Assembly (NCBI RefSeq): GCF_000591055.1
Contig: NC_020388.1
Span: forward strand, 2,666,001-2,730,000
DNA length: 64,000 nucleotides
Origin: Natronomonas moolapensis 8.8.11
GTDB taxonomy: Archaea > Halobacteriota > Halobacteria > Halobacteriales > Haloarculaceae
Direction: 5' to 3'
Positions 1 to 8,169 of the stretch are shown here, one piece after another; the first letter of the stretch is position 1, and the number at the start of each line of letters is the position of its first letter. The notes under the pieces were generated by a model that ran no database searches, was not told the origin of the DNA, and worked only from the letters and a program-made list of their open reading frames with translations. Both the position numbers and the translations under genes were made by a program.

Positions 1-159
1 GACGCGGAGGCCGCTTCTGGCCTCGACCCGATCGGCCGGCGTCACCGTTACCAATCGGGCGTCGACCCCGTCGCGCCGGGCGGCGAGTCGGAAAACCTCG
101 TAGGGAGCGATCGCGTCGAGTTCGTCGAACCCCTCGAAAAGGAGGACATCCACGCGCAT
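1..159 (-). CDS. DJ-1/PfpI-family protein, N-terminal part only
   Basis: The last 53 codons of this window edge, read on the minus strand from an ATG at 159, give a protein starting MRVDVLLFEGFDELDAIAPY. The hydrophobic strand followed by G-F-D-E-L-D-A is the typical start of DJ-1/PfpI class I glutamine-amidotransferase-like proteins, which include chaperone/deglycase-like proteins and AraC-type sensor domains. The rest, including the nucleophile-elbow cysteine, lies outside the window, so catalytic ability cannot be judged. The family call is good; the specific function is unknown. Confidence 0.75.
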   Translation of the reverse strand, partial: MRVDVLLFEGFDELDAIAPYEVFRLAARRDGVDARLVTVTPADRVEARSGLRV

Positions 160-612
160 ACGGTCGACTCGCCGCCTGGGAACATATACCCGCCGGACGG
201 TCGGTAAACCGTATTCAACGATATCAAATCGCCGTGTCCCAGAAGTTGAGACTGGCCGTCTCAATGCATATGGTTCCGAATCTACTGGGAGCAAGTTGTT
301 CTTGTCACTCGCTGAATCTTCTGAAGTGATCGCCCTCGAAAGATGCCAAGGTATCAATCACCAATTGTTTCTATATATCTGAAGAATTTATTGAACAGCG
401 GCACGAGCCTGTAGCAACGTTTTGGATCCGTCAAAGCGCCCAGATTACAAGAAAGTCAAGACGGCCTTAAGATTAGAAGAAAGTCAAGAAGATCATCAAA
501 TAGGGTGGATCGCGTTCGCTGTCACATACGGCTTATCGCCAACCACTCACCGACTACCCTGTTGATCCGCCCCTCTGATTGGGGACGGGTGTTGATATGA
601 TGAAAAGAACCT
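160..612. other. Gene-free interval with transposon-end-like sequence
   Basis: No convincing ORF is present. The interval is AT-rich compared with the core zone. It holds a copy of the sequence that also follows the IS4-type element near 11.5 kb (234-301) and a short direct repeat, AAGAAAGTCAAGA, near 449-461 and 476-488. It looks like an accumulation site for mobile-element debris between the DJ-1 gene and the NifU-like gene. Confidence 0.5.
234..301. repeat. Solo transposon-end-like repeat, copy 1
   Basis: About 68 bp beginning GTGTCCCAG and carrying AGTTGAGACT at 244-253 matches, with scattered differences, the 66 bp at 11509-11574 that directly follow the intact IS4-type element. AGTTGAGACT is the reverse complement of AGTCTCAACT, found at the 3' end of the intact element (11495-11504) and of its deletion derivative (21864-21873). 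This is what an opposite-end terminal repeat would look like. Reading it as a solo element end is an inference from these matches; no transposase is attached. Confidence 0.45.
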
Positions 613-978
613 TTAGAAGGGTGCGGTCGGGGTTCCATCGTCGTCTCCGCCGCTTTCTCCGCTGTCGGTTGTTTCTCCAGGGAATGAAGGGCTCTTGCCG
701 CCGTGCCCACTCCCACCACCACCGCCGGTATTAGCGTGAACGGTCTCTATTTCGGCAATCTCATTCACCATCCGTTTCTTGATAGCCTGGATCGTCATCG
801 GCGATATACCGCACCCGCTGCACGCACCCCCGAGCTGGATCGACACTTCGCCACTCTCGCGGTCAAGGTTCTGGATCGCTGCCGATCCCCCGTGCATTTC
901 GATTTGTGGGAAGTTTTTCTGTAGGAAAGTCCCGATTTCCTCGCGCAGGTCGTCCTCACTTTTGACTTCGGAATTCAT
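613..978 (-). CDS. NifU C-terminal-domain Fe-S scaffold protein
   Basis: This 121-residue protein consists of a NifU C-terminal (Nfu) domain over about residues 10-75. The hallmark C-S-G-C-G motif near residue 54 is the pair of cysteines that holds a transient Fe-S cluster between subunits in this family. After it comes a Gly/Ser/Asp-rich low-complexity tail of about 40 residues with no known role. Nfu proteins pass assembled clusters to apoproteins. In this window it is one of several Fe-S genes (SufB, A-type carrier, ferredoxin) in the first 10 kb, which suggests a shared job, although the strands and spacing show it is a separate transcription unit. Confidence 0.88.
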   Translation of the reverse strand: MNSEVKSEDDLREEIGTFLQKNFPQIEMHGGSAAIQNLDRESGEVSIQLGGACSGCGISPMTIQAIKKRMVNEIAEIETVHANTGGGGGSGHGGKSPSFPGETTDSGESGGDDDGTPTAPF

Positions 979-1247
979 ATTCTTCTGTTTCGACTCTGGC
1001 CGTATAACTCTGAATTAACATGATTTTTTGATTTGTTCCAAAGTGATATCATCAGCGGTATAACTGGTGCAGTCTCTTGCTGGATTAATATGGTTCGAAA
1101 AGGGATGAGGCGAGGTGCCACGCCTCCGTGATAGACTCTGGCCAACGCGTGTCCTCCAGGGGCCCCGACTCTCGAGTGGCCGGGGGGTGTAGTCACTGCC
1201 GGGTCCGGCCACTGAATCTTTTATTTTTTCCGACCGTCGATCCAGTG

Positions 1248-1568
1248 ATGACCGAATTCGATCGGGAGAAATTCGAAGAGAAATACGTGCACTATTTCGA
1301 GGAACTGGAGACGGCATACTCGAACGCGTATCAGCAACTCCACGGACAGGCTAACTCAGAGGTTCTCCGCGCTATCGACCGGCAGGTGCTCAACGAGAGT
1401 GAGCCGGTCTACGAGGGCGATGGACAATTTCGCGTCACTTTGCCCGACGATATCGAAGAACGGAGACAGACCTTGCCAGGCGACGAGGAGACCTTTGACG
1501 CCGTTCTCACGGAGTTCGTCGATCGGATTGAAAATGAATTGCGCCAAATTTTCGGATTTGAAGAGTAA
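1248..1568 (+). CDS. Haloarchaeal conserved protein, DUF5783-like
   Basis: The start was taken at the ATG beginning MTEFDREKFEEKYVHYFEEL, because the longer upstream reading has non-acidic, non-protein-like sequence. The 106-residue product is acidic, predicted mainly helical, and ends E-L-R-Q-I-F-G-F-E-E. It resembles the small haloarchaeal family I recall as DUF5783, which has no assigned function. No transmembrane segment or metal motif is visible. The stretch upstream is AT-rich (CTTTTATTTTTTC), giving a plausible TATA element about 25-30 bases before the start, as expected for a short-leader haloarchaeal gene. Confidence 0.75.
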   Translation: MTEFDREKFEEKYVHYFEELETAYSNAYQQLHGQANSEVLRAIDRQVLNESEPVYEGDGQFRVTLPDDIEERRQTLPGDEETFDAVLTEFVDRIENELRQIFGFEE

Positions 1569-1676
1569 GCGCGGGGTAGGGTCCTTTGATCTGGAGGTGG
1601 GATCAAAACACTAGTCGCCACGAATACAGCGGTAGCGATATCGTTGCGCTCTCAACCCCTGCTCTACTGAATTGAA

Positions 1677-1826
1677 TTATATCTGGTCGCTACGCTCGCG
1701 TGTGGCTTCTCCGATGCCAGCATTCGCTGAACAAGCAGGACACGCGTACACTACGCCTGACTCATCGCCAAACACTCGTATGAACCGATCCGAAACGTGC
1801 TCTCCGCAGGTGCTGCATTCTGGCAT
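1677..1826 (-). CDS. 49-residue zinc-finger mini-protein, DUF7563-like
   Basis: This gene is below the size most annotators call. Read from the ATG at 1826 it encodes MPECSTCGEHVSDRFIRVFG and continues to a second C-P-A-C pair, then the stop at 1677-1679. Two C-x2-C pairs about 25 residues apart in a 49-residue acidic protein indicate one structural zinc site. It closely resembles the haloarchaeal mini zinc-finger family I know as DUF7563. Such proteins are common near transcription and stress genes but their function is not known. Codon use is typical of the host and the frame is fully open. Confidence 0.78.
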   Translation of the reverse strand: MPECSTCGEHVSDRFIRVFGDESGVVYACPACSANAGIGEATRERSDQI

Positions 1827-1998
1827 GGTGTTATCGATACGGAAGGCGTCCAATTCTGGATCTGGGAGTATCGTCGTCTACGTGATTTAGAACACCTGCA
1901 ATATTGATCAGAGCGTCTGTGCACCCGTCATAGCTCGACACGACACCGGTTGGGACAGCGGGTGAACGGTGAACCGACATGTCAGTATCTGTCATCGC

Positions 1999-2862
1999 TC
2001 AGTAGAACTCCCGGACAAGGTCCATCGCGTCGTCCGGGGCGCCGTCGGGGATGTCGGCCATGTTCTCGGTGAGTCCTTCTCGCTGTTCCCAGGGGGTGGA
2101 GTTCTCGTCTCGGTAAATGATGCCTTGGTACTCCTTGTCGGCGTCGAGGATGGCGTCTTTTGCGTCGTCGTAGTCGGTCGGGTCGTGGTTGTTTTCTTGT
2201 AGGTCGACGATGGAGTCTCTGAAGTAGTCGTAGGTGTCCACGTCGTTGAACGTCACACACGGTGAATAGACGTTGACGAAGCCGAAGCCGTCGTGTTCCA
2301 CCGCCTGCTGGACGATCTCGGTGTGGCGCTGTGCGTCCGACGAGAACGACTGGGCAATGAACGTCCCGCCGGCAGCCAGCGCGAGCGCGAGTGGGTTGAC
2401 CGGCGGCTGTTTCGGACCATCTGGCGTCGTCGACGTCTCGAAGTCCTCACGCGACGTCGGCGAGGCTTGGCCCTTCGTCAGCCCGTAGATGCGGTTGTCC
2501 ATCACGATGTAGCTCATATCGACGTTGCGGCGGACGGCGTGGATGAAGTGGCCCGCACCGATGGAGTACCCGTCACCGTCACCACCGGCGACCATGACCT
2601 CCAAGTTCGGGTTGGCCAACTTCGTGCCGATACCGACGGAGAGCGCGCGGCCGTGGACACCGTGGAGCGCGTAGCTGTGCATGTAGGTGCCAATCTTTCC
2701 CGAACAGCCGATACCGGCGACGACGAACGTGTTGTCCGGGTCATTGCCGGTGTTTGCGAGCGCTTTCATCATCCCGTTCATCGTCCCGAAATCACCGCAG
2801 CCGGGACACCAGGTGGGCTGCTTGTCGGATTTGAAGTGGGTGAATCTGACGTCTGCACTCAT
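1999..2862 (-). CDS. korB: 2-oxoacid:ferredoxin oxidoreductase, beta subunit (orphan)
   Basis: The 287-residue protein is the thiamine-diphosphate-binding beta subunit of the 2-oxoacid:ferredoxin oxidoreductase family, which makes acyl-CoA from pyruvate or 2-oxoglutarate and reduces ferredoxin. It shows the N-terminal W-C-P-G-C-G-D motif (about residue 18), G-I-G-C-S-G (about 50), the ThDP/Mg motif G-G-D-G-D-G-Y-S-I-G-A near residue 93 followed by M-D-N-R-I-Y-G-L-T, and a later cysteine near 202; these cysteines bind the [4Fe-4S] cluster. Length is normal. The oddity is context: the gamma-alpha subunit that normally precedes it is absent, and a zinc-ribbon gene and a ferredoxin gene lie there instead. 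The substrate (pyruvate or 2-oxoglutarate) cannot be fixed from sequence. It may work with an alpha subunit encoded elsewhere. Confidence 0.85.
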   Translation of the reverse strand: MSADVRFTHFKSDKQPTWCPGCGDFGTMNGMMKALANTGNDPDNTFVVAGIGCSGKIGTYMHSYALHGVHGRALSVGIGTKLANPNLEVMVAGGDGDGYSIGAGHFIHAVRRNVDMSYIVMDNRIYGLTKGQASPTSREDFETSTTPDGPKQPPVNPLALALAAGGTFIAQSFSSDAQRHTEIVQQAVEHDGFGFVNVYSPCVTFNDVDTYDYFRDSIVDLQENNHDPTDYDDAKDAILDADKEYQGIIYRDENSTPWEQREGLTENMADIPDGAPDDAMDLVREFY

Positions 2863-2958
2863 ATTGTTATCTTCTTCGCCTCCCGATCTTGACAGCCGGG
2901 TTCGCTGCTGTGTTGTTTCTCATTCCCGATCACCAGTCGCTCAAGTGATTGCTTGTCA

Positions 2959-3345
2959 TCACTTCGATTGTGTGGGTGTATTGGGATCTACTCGTTCAAT
3001 TCCTGCGTCAGCGAGTTCGGTTTTCACTGCCGGGGGAAGCGCTTCGAGTGTCTCGTCTACTTGTGGAGCAACTGATATACCGTCGACTCTCAGTGCCACT
3101 AACTTTCCACGGTTGCCCTGTGCGGCGACCTCAAATTCGAACGGGCGATCTCGTTCGTCAAGCGCATAGACCCAGACTTTCGAGAGGCCGTTTGCACTCT
3201 CCCAGTGAGCGCTGTTGAGGACGCTGAGACTCCCTGCAGGGGGAACACACGGCGAGCCACACGCTTGGCACTGGCCTGGGTGAGGCGAGGTGCCAACGTA
3301 CTCGTAGTCGGCCCCGCACCGGTAACACTGCAATGTCAGAATCAT
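2959..3345 (-). CDS. Zinc-ribbon protein of unknown function
   Basis: The 128-residue product begins with a short zinc ribbon: C-Y-R-C-G near residue 7 and C-Q-A-C-G near residue 26. The remaining roughly 90 residues look like a small beta-rich domain (V-W-V-Y-A-L-D-E-R-D-R-P-F-E-F-E-V) with an acidic C-terminus. I do not recognise the family. It lies between the ferredoxin gene (24 bp upstream in transcription order) and the korB-like gene (96 bp downstream), all on the minus strand, so the three may be cotranscribed. A role tied to the ferredoxin or oxidoreductase is an inference from position only. Confidence 0.7.
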   Translation of the reverse strand: MILTLQCYRCGADYEYVGTSPHPGQCQACGSPCVPPAGSLSVLNSAHWESANGLSKVWVYALDERDRPFEFEVAAQGNRGKLVALRVDGISVAPQVDETLEALPPAVKTELADAGIERVDPNTPTQSK

Positions 3346-3369
3346 CGTCAGCGCTCATCCACCCCGATT

Positions 3370-3708
3370 TCAGAGCCTCCCCGCTCGCCCCGGGTCAACG
3401 TCGATGGCGTCGACAGGGCAGACATCGACACAGAGCATGCAGTCAATGCACTGGTCCTCGTAAGTGGGATCGGCCTTGATTTCGGACTCGGGGTGGCCAG
3501 GGGTATCGGTCCACTCAAACACGTCAACGGGGCAGTCCTCCAGACAGGCCCCGTCCGCAATACAGATGTCGAAATCCACTGCGACATGGGTTCCGTGGAT
3601 GCCCTGTTTGTCCTCCGTTGGTTCCTCGCCATCTGTCGTCCATACCCGGTGGTCCTCGTGGCGGTCAACTTCCTCGTAGGTGTTCTCGAAACTCGGATCG
3701 ATAGCCAT
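3370..3708 (-). CDS. fdx: Archaeal zinc-type 7Fe ferredoxin
   Basis: This 112-residue protein has an N-terminal extension with histidines (R-H-E-D-H and I-H-G-T-H) followed by two cluster motifs: C-I-A-D-G-A-C-L-E-D-C-P, in which the second cysteine of the usual C-x2-C-x2-C pattern is replaced, as in a [3Fe-4S] site, and the full C-I-D-C-M-L-C-V-D-V-C-P [4Fe-4S] motif. This layout matches the zinc-containing dicluster ferredoxins of archaea such as Sulfolobus and Thermoplasma, rather than the plant-type [2Fe-2S] ferredoxin that is usual in haloarchaea. It would be a natural electron acceptor for the korB-like oxidoreductase encoded two genes downstream. Confidence 0.87.
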   Translation of the reverse strand: MAIDPSFENTYEEVDRHEDHRVWTTDGEEPTEDKQGIHGTHVAVDFDICIADGACLEDCPVDVFEWTDTPGHPESEIKADPTYEDQCIDCMLCVDVCPVDAIDVDPGRAGRL

Positions 3709-3754
3709 CGAGATATCCTCTCGTACGTTGTGTAGCGGTCAGCCGACCTGGTCA

Positions 3755-5185
3755 CTACCCGAGCGATCCCTCCATCTCGAGTTCGATGAGCCGGTTCATT
3801 TCGACCGCGTACTCGATGGGCAGTTCCTCCGTGAGCGGCTCGATGAATCCGGCGACAATCATCTGCTTGGCGTCGTCGTCGTCCAGCCCACGTGATTCGA
3901 GGTAGAAGACGTCCTCGTCGCCGATCTTGCCGACGGTGGCCTCGTGGGCCACGTCGACCTTGTTCTCCTGGATCTCCATGTACGGCATCGTGTCCGACGT
4001 CGACTCGTTGTCGAACATCAACGCGTCACACTCCACGCTGGTCGAGGAGTTCTCGGCGCCGTCGGCGATGTGGACGAGGCCGCGGTAGTTGGTGCGGCCG
4101 CCGTCTTTCGAGATGGACTTCGACTCGATGGTCGACTTCGTGTCGGGCGCGTTGTGGTAGACCTTCGCGCCGGTGTCGATATTCTGTCCTTCGCCAGCCA
4201 TGGCGATGGTGATGTGGTTGTCCGTCGCGCCGGGGCCCTTGAGGATGGTCGACGGGTACAGCATCGTGGCTTTCGAGCCCATCGACCCGGACACCCACTC
4301 CATGGTGGCGTCCTTTTCTGCGATGGCACGTTTGGTGTTGAGGTTGTAGGTGTTCTTCGACCAGTTCTGGACGGTCGAGTACTGGACGTGAGCGTTCTCC
4401 TTGACGAACACTTCGACGCCACCGCTGTGCAGATTGAACGCCGAGTACTTCGGGGCCGAACAGCCCTCGATGTAGTGAACTTCGGAGTTCTCTTCGGCGA
4501 CGATGAGCGTGTGTTCGAACTGGCCCATCCCCTCGGAGTTCATCCGGAAGTACGCCTGGACGGGCATGTCTACGCTCGTGTCCTCAGGGACGTAGACGAA
4601 CGACCCGCCCGACCAGATCGCGCCGTGCAGCGCCGCGAACTTGTTGTCGCTGGGCGGCACAGCCTTGGTCATGAAGTACTCTTTGACGATCTCTTCGTGT
4701 TCCTGGACGGCCTTGTCCATGTCACAGAAGATGACGCCCTGCTCCTCCCACTGCTCCTGCATGTTCTGGTAGACGATCTCGGACTCGTACTGCGCGCCGA
4801 CGCCCGAGAGCGCGTTCTTCTCGGCCTCCGGGATGCCGAGCTTGTCGAAGGTGTCCTGGATCTCCTCGGGGAGGTCTTCCCAGTTCTCGGCGCCGCCGCG
4901 CGTCTCGATGTCCGGGCGAATGTAGGGGACGATCTCGTCGATGTCGACTTCCGAGAGGTCAGGCTGACCGGGCCAGTCGGTCGGCATCGGCATCTCCTGG
5001 AACTGCTTCAACGCTCGCAGCCGGCGCTGGAGCATCCACTCGGGCTCGTCTTTGTCTTCCGAGATCAGGCGGATGGTCTCCTCGGTGAGCCCTTTCTCAG
5101 CCTCGAAGGCCGACTTCTCCTCCTTCTTGAACTCGAAGCGAGCTTCGGTATCGGTGTCCTGAAGATGGTCTTGTTCTGAACTCAT
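3755..5185 (-). CDS. sufB: Fe-S cluster assembly protein SufB (orphan copy)
   Basis: The 476-residue product is a full-length SufB, the scaffold subunit of the SufBCD Fe-S assembly complex. I chose the ATG at 5185 (MSSEQDHLQDTDTEARFEFK) over an in-frame ATG nine codons upstream because the shorter form matches the usual haloarchaeal start. Family landmarks include N-A-L-S-G-V-G-A-Q-Y-E-S-E near residue 140, G-G-S-F-V-Y-V-P, the E-G-C-S-A-P-K-Y segment, the beta-helix core, and the C-terminal D-D-D-A-K-Q-M-I-V-A-G-F-I-E-P. The partner genes sufC (ATPase) and sufD, usually adjacent, are not in the window. It is upstream of the ferredoxin gene by 46 bp, so the two probably share a transcript. 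Confidence 0.93.
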   Translation of the reverse strand: MSSEQDHLQDTDTEARFEFKKEEKSAFEAEKGLTEETIRLISEDKDEPEWMLQRRLRALKQFQEMPMPTDWPGQPDLSEVDIDEIVPYIRPDIETRGGAENWEDLPEEIQDTFDKLGIPEAEKNALSGVGAQYESEIVYQNMQEQWEEQGVIFCDMDKAVQEHEEIVKEYFMTKAVPPSDNKFAALHGAIWSGGSFVYVPEDTSVDMPVQAYFRMNSEGMGQFEHTLIVAEENSEVHYIEGCSAPKYSAFNLHSGGVEVFVKENAHVQYSTVQNWSKNTYNLNTKRAIAEKDATMEWVSGSMGSKATMLYPSTILKGPGATDNHITIAMAGEGQNIDTGAKVYHNAPDTKSTIESKSISKDGGRTNYRGLVHIADGAENSSTSVECDALMFDNESTSDTMPYMEIQENKVDVAHEATVGKIGDEDVFYLESRGLDDDDAKQMIVAGFIEPLTEELPIEYAVEMNRLIELEMEGSLG

Positions 5186-5514
5186 GAACTTACGTTGAGA
5201 CTCTGGGCCCATAAGTTTGATTCATAACTATCTTTGATAGCTATCTGTACAAATAATCTCTTAATCTCCGATTCTGAGCACTTAAATTGGTAATAGATTT
5301 TTGCGATATAAAAACTTACTATCGCACAGACTCAAAAGCGGTATATGGTATCATTATCCACCGCTCGTCAGTCCAGGAAGCAGTCTGATAGCCGACCTCC
5401 GCTCAGAGTCGGTATACCCAGTTTGTCCGCTACTTTCCAGAGTTGCCGGGTTTGGGATATCCGCTTGCCCCGCCGGCAGCGACGCTCCCACTCTGTTAAC
5501 GGGGGGAGCTGAAC

Positions 5515-6507
5515 GTGACTGAGTCATTTACTACGCCAAGGGTTCGGGAAGAAGGCTCTCCCGAGGAACACGGTGAGACGGCCGAAAAAGAGCAGAATGA
5601 CCTGTCGGCCAAAACGTGTCCGGAGTGCAGTGGACGCATCGTCCACGACGAGGCACAAGCCGAAACCCACTGTCAAGACTGTGGTCGCGTACTCGAATCA
5701 GATCAGATTGACCGCGGACCTGAATGGCGTGCGTTCGATTCGCGCGAAAAGAATGATAAGTCGCGGGTTGGAGCCCCCCAAACCCAGCAATTACACGATC
5801 GTGGCCTGTCGACGGTTATCGACTGGCGAGACGAAGACGCGTATGGACGGTCGCTCTCGTCCCTTCAGCGAAAGAAAATGCGACGTCTTCGGAAATGGGA
5901 CGAGCGGTTTCGGACGAAAAACAATCGGGAACGGAATCTAAAGCAGGCGCTGGGGGAGATCAACCGGATGGCCTCCGCGCTTGGATGTCCCGATCCGATC
6001 AGGGAAACGACGAGTGTGTTGTATCGGCAGGCACTGGAAAAGGACATGCTCCGGGGCCGGTCGGTCGAGGGAATGGCGACAGCAGCCCTCTACGCCGGGT
6101 CACGTCTGGAGAATGCACCCCGGACACTCGATGACGTTGCTGCCGTGAGTCGTGTCGATAAAATCGAGATAGAGCGCACCTATCGCTATCTGGCAGATGA
6201 GTTGGAGCTAGAAATGACCCCGACGGATCCTGAAGCATACGTCGCTCGGTTCGCTTCCGAGCTGGGGTGTTCGGATGAAACGGAACGTCGAAGTCGGGAA
6301 CTGATTCAAGCCGCGGTCGAAGCGGGTGTTCACAGTGGGCGAAACCCTGTCGGGATTGCCGCATCAGCGCTATATGCGGCTGCCAAACTCACAAATCAAG
6401 ACGTCATCCAGGACGATCTGGCCGAAATCGCGAACGTCAGCAAGGTCACGATTCGGAACCGGTACACGGAAATTCTCGAAGCGGCAGACGAGGTGTCGAA
6501 CGGGTGA
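5515..6507 (+). CDS. tfb: Transcription initiation factor IIB (TFB paralogue)
   Basis: The 330-residue protein has the TFIIB layout: an N-terminal zinc ribbon (C-P-E-C near residue 36 and C-Q-D-C near 55), a B-finger/linker with the R-G-P-E-W-R-A-F and K-S-R-V-G-A-P stretches, and two cyclin-like repeats (about 130-220 and 225-320), the second with the N-V-S-K-V-T-I-R-N-R-Y recognition helix. TFB brings RNA polymerase to TBP-bound promoters and contacts the BRE. Haloarchaea carry many TFB paralogues with different promoter preferences, and one in an accessory region is typical of environment-specific copies. The start is GTG at 5515. Its stop overlaps the start of the next mini-gene (GTGA at 6504-6507), indicating translational coupling. 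Confidence 0.95.
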   Translation: MTESFTTPRVREEGSPEEHGETAEKEQNDLSAKTCPECSGRIVHDEAQAETHCQDCGRVLESDQIDRGPEWRAFDSREKNDKSRVGAPQTQQLHDRGLSTVIDWRDEDAYGRSLSSLQRKKMRRLRKWDERFRTKNNRERNLKQALGEINRMASALGCPDPIRETTSVLYRQALEKDMLRGRSVEGMATAALYAGSRLENAPRTLDDVAAVSRVDKIEIERTYRYLADELELEMTPTDPEAYVARFASELGCSDETERRSRELIQAAVEAGVHSGRNPVGIAASALYAAAKLTNQDVIQDDLAEIANVSKVTIRNRYTEILEAADEVSNG

Positions 6508-6653
6508 CCAGATCTAACCGGAAAGCAGTCCTCTTCTGTTCGTCATGTGGGCACGAAAGTCCTATTAAAGGCGATTGGAATATTCCTTCAGATAGTGACC
6601 AGTACCGACTCGAATGCCCAGACTGTGGATCTCGACTATTCGCCTTTAGCTAA
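6504..6653 (+). CDS. 49-residue zinc-ribbon mini-protein coupled to TFB
   Basis: A GTG at 6504 overlaps the TFB stop codon (GTGA), and the frame runs 50 codons to TAA at 6651. The product carries C-S-S-C-G-H-E-S-P-I-K-G-D-W and C-P-D-C-G, two C-x2-C pairs that would form one zinc ribbon. The C-x2-C-G-H-E-S-P-x-x-G-D-W signature resembles a small haloarchaeal zinc-ribbon family that I recall as DUF8106, with moderate certainty. The four-base overlap means it is probably made together with this TFB. A role as a TFB partner is an inference; no function is established. Confidence 0.75.
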   Translation: MTRSNRKAVLFCSSCGHESPIKGDWNIPSDSDQYRLECPDCGSRLFAFS

Positions 6654-6709
6654 AGTACTGTGAGGGTGCAGCCTGTATCTTAACAGTCTTGAGCCTCTAC
6701 TTGAAAATC

Positions 6710-6853
6710 ATGAGAGAAACCGATCCCGATCACTCTGAAGGAACGGTGTATGTGTGCCGAGAGTGTGGAACCGGTGTTAAAAGCGCGGGGCAGGGAAACA
6801 AGTGTCCTGATTGTGGTGGCCCAATGCGAAACACAGCTGTCCCGCATGACTAA
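6710..6853 (+). CDS. 47-residue rubredoxin/rubrerythrin-like zinc mini-protein
   Basis: The ATG at 6710 opens a 47-residue frame with V-C-R-E-C-G-T-G-V and K-C-P-D-C-G-G-P-M-R-N, then TAA at 6851. The pattern D-P-D...C-x2-C-G...C-P-D-C-G-G-x-M-R-N is that of the haloarchaeal small proteins annotated as rubrerythrin-like domain proteins, single zinc or iron knuckles without the rubrerythrin diiron domain. It follows the TFB and mini zinc-ribbon genes by 56 bp on the same strand and may belong to the same transcript. Confidence 0.75.
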   Translation: MRETDPDHSEGTVYVCRECGTGVKSAGQGNKCPDCGGPMRNTAVPHD

Positions 6854-6992
6854 TCGTTCATTATTCTGAACAGTACATCATAGCCAGTTGACTCAAACGA
6901 ACGCTCGTGACTCCGCCGATCAAGCGGAACCCACCGGAATCAAGGGCTTTATCGGATGCAATCAGGCATCTAAACAAGACCGTCTGTGTTCG

Positions 6993-8063
6993 CTAATCGA
7001 GTATGTCGGGGTCGTCTTGATCAAGTGGGTCTTCGACCTCACCAATAATGGTCTCCAGCAGGTCGGTGACAGTCACCTGCCCGACCACATCGCCCTCCTC
7101 GATGACGAGCGCGAGTTCCTGCCCTTCCGTCTGGAACTGATCGATCGCATCACTCACGTCGGTATCGGGTGAGAGCGTCATCGGCGGTGCTGCCAGTTCA
7201 GTGAATTCGCGGTCACCGGCGAACAGTTCTTCACGGTGGTTGAACAGCGCCGGACTGTAGACGACTCCACGGAAGTCGGTCAGGTTCTCACCAATCAGCG
7301 GATACCGCGTATGTGGGTGCTCTTCGAGTTTCCCGAAGTTCGATTCGAGATCGTCTTCAGTAGACAGTGCCACGATATCCTCGGGCGGAATCATGACCTC
7401 TTCAACCGATTGTTCGCCGATGGTCAAGGCGTTCATCACTTCCTCACGGCGGTCCTCAGCCACCTCGCCCTCTTTGAGTACCGATCCAAGCTGGTTCCGG
7501 AGGTCTGCACGGGTTTTGATGACTTCCTCACCGGTTTCTGTCCATGATTGGGTCATCTCGATGCCGAACAGGCCGAGTGTTGCCTTTGCAACCGAGTCAC
7601 CGACCCAGATGGCCGGAGCGAGTATTTTCGCAAACCAGTACAGTGGTCGTGCTCCATACTGGGCGACCTGTTTGGAGCGTTCAACGCCGAGGTACGTCGG
7701 TGTCTGTTCGCCGTGGGTGAGATGAAGTAAGTTGATAAGAAGAAATCCGAGGAGCGAACCAGCCCCGATCGATGCCAGGGTCGTGTTTTCGAACAGCGGT
7801 TCGAACAGGGCTGCGAGTCCGGGTTCGGCGATAATCCCCAGTGCAATACTGGTCCCGGAGATCCAGACCTGACACGTCGTCAAATAAAACTCCAGGTCGT
7901 TAGTCATCTCCCATGCGAGTTCGAGTCCGGGTGTGTTGAGCTCCGATTTGGGATACTGTCTGAGACGGGTCAGGGCGAATTCGATTGCAACAAAGTAGGC
8001 GTTCACCCCGATAAGAACGATTCCACCGAAAATCCGTAGTCCGATCTCGAGCGGTTCCATCAT
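6993..8063 (-). CDS. CNNM-domain/CBS-domain membrane protein (hemolysin C/CorC family)
   Basis: The 356-residue protein begins with a CNNM (DUF21) transmembrane domain of about 180 residues: a first helix (L-R-I-F-G-G-I-V-L-I-G-V-N-A-Y-F-V-A-I-E-F-A-L), a second near residue 75-100, and a third near 105-135 ending in H-G-E-Q-T-P. Then follow two CBS motifs (V-E-E-V-M-I-P-P-E-D-I-V-A-L and L-A-L-V-I-E-E-G-D-V-V-G-Q-V-T-V-T-D-L-L). The bacterial C-terminal CorC_HlyC domain is missing, which is common in shorter archaeal members. The family moves or senses Mg2+ or Na+ across the membrane, with CBS domains binding adenine nucleotides. The start codon could be either of two adjacent ATGs. Confidence 0.88.
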   Translation of the reverse strand: MMEPLEIGLRIFGGIVLIGVNAYFVAIEFALTRLRQYPKSELNTPGLELAWEMTNDLEFYLTTCQVWISGTSIALGIIAEPGLAALFEPLFENTTLASIGAGSLLGFLLINLLHLTHGEQTPTYLGVERSKQVAQYGARPLYWFAKILAPAIWVGDSVAKATLGLFGIEMTQSWTETGEEVIKTRADLRNQLGSVLKEGEVAEDRREEVMNALTIGEQSVEEVMIPPEDIVALSTEDDLESNFGKLEEHPHTRYPLIGENLTDFRGVVYSPALFNHREELFAGDREFTELAAPPMTLSPDTDVSDAIDQFQTEGQELALVIEEGDVVGQVTVTDLLETIIGEVEDPLDQDDPDILD

Positions 8064-8169
8064 CGGACCGTATTGACAGTAGACAGAAAATAGTGATCAC
8101 ATCGAGACAATGACGAAGACACAAAAAGCACGGTACACAGGCACACCCGGGTCACAAGATACGCGCGTT

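Noticed and set aside
3944-5179. A 411-codon frame antisense to sufB
   Set aside because: It mirrors sufB codons (V/D/L/R-rich repeats) and has no independent motif or promoter.
5186-5212. Upstream in-frame ATG for SufB
   Set aside because: The added nine residues are not part of the usual haloarchaeal SufB start.
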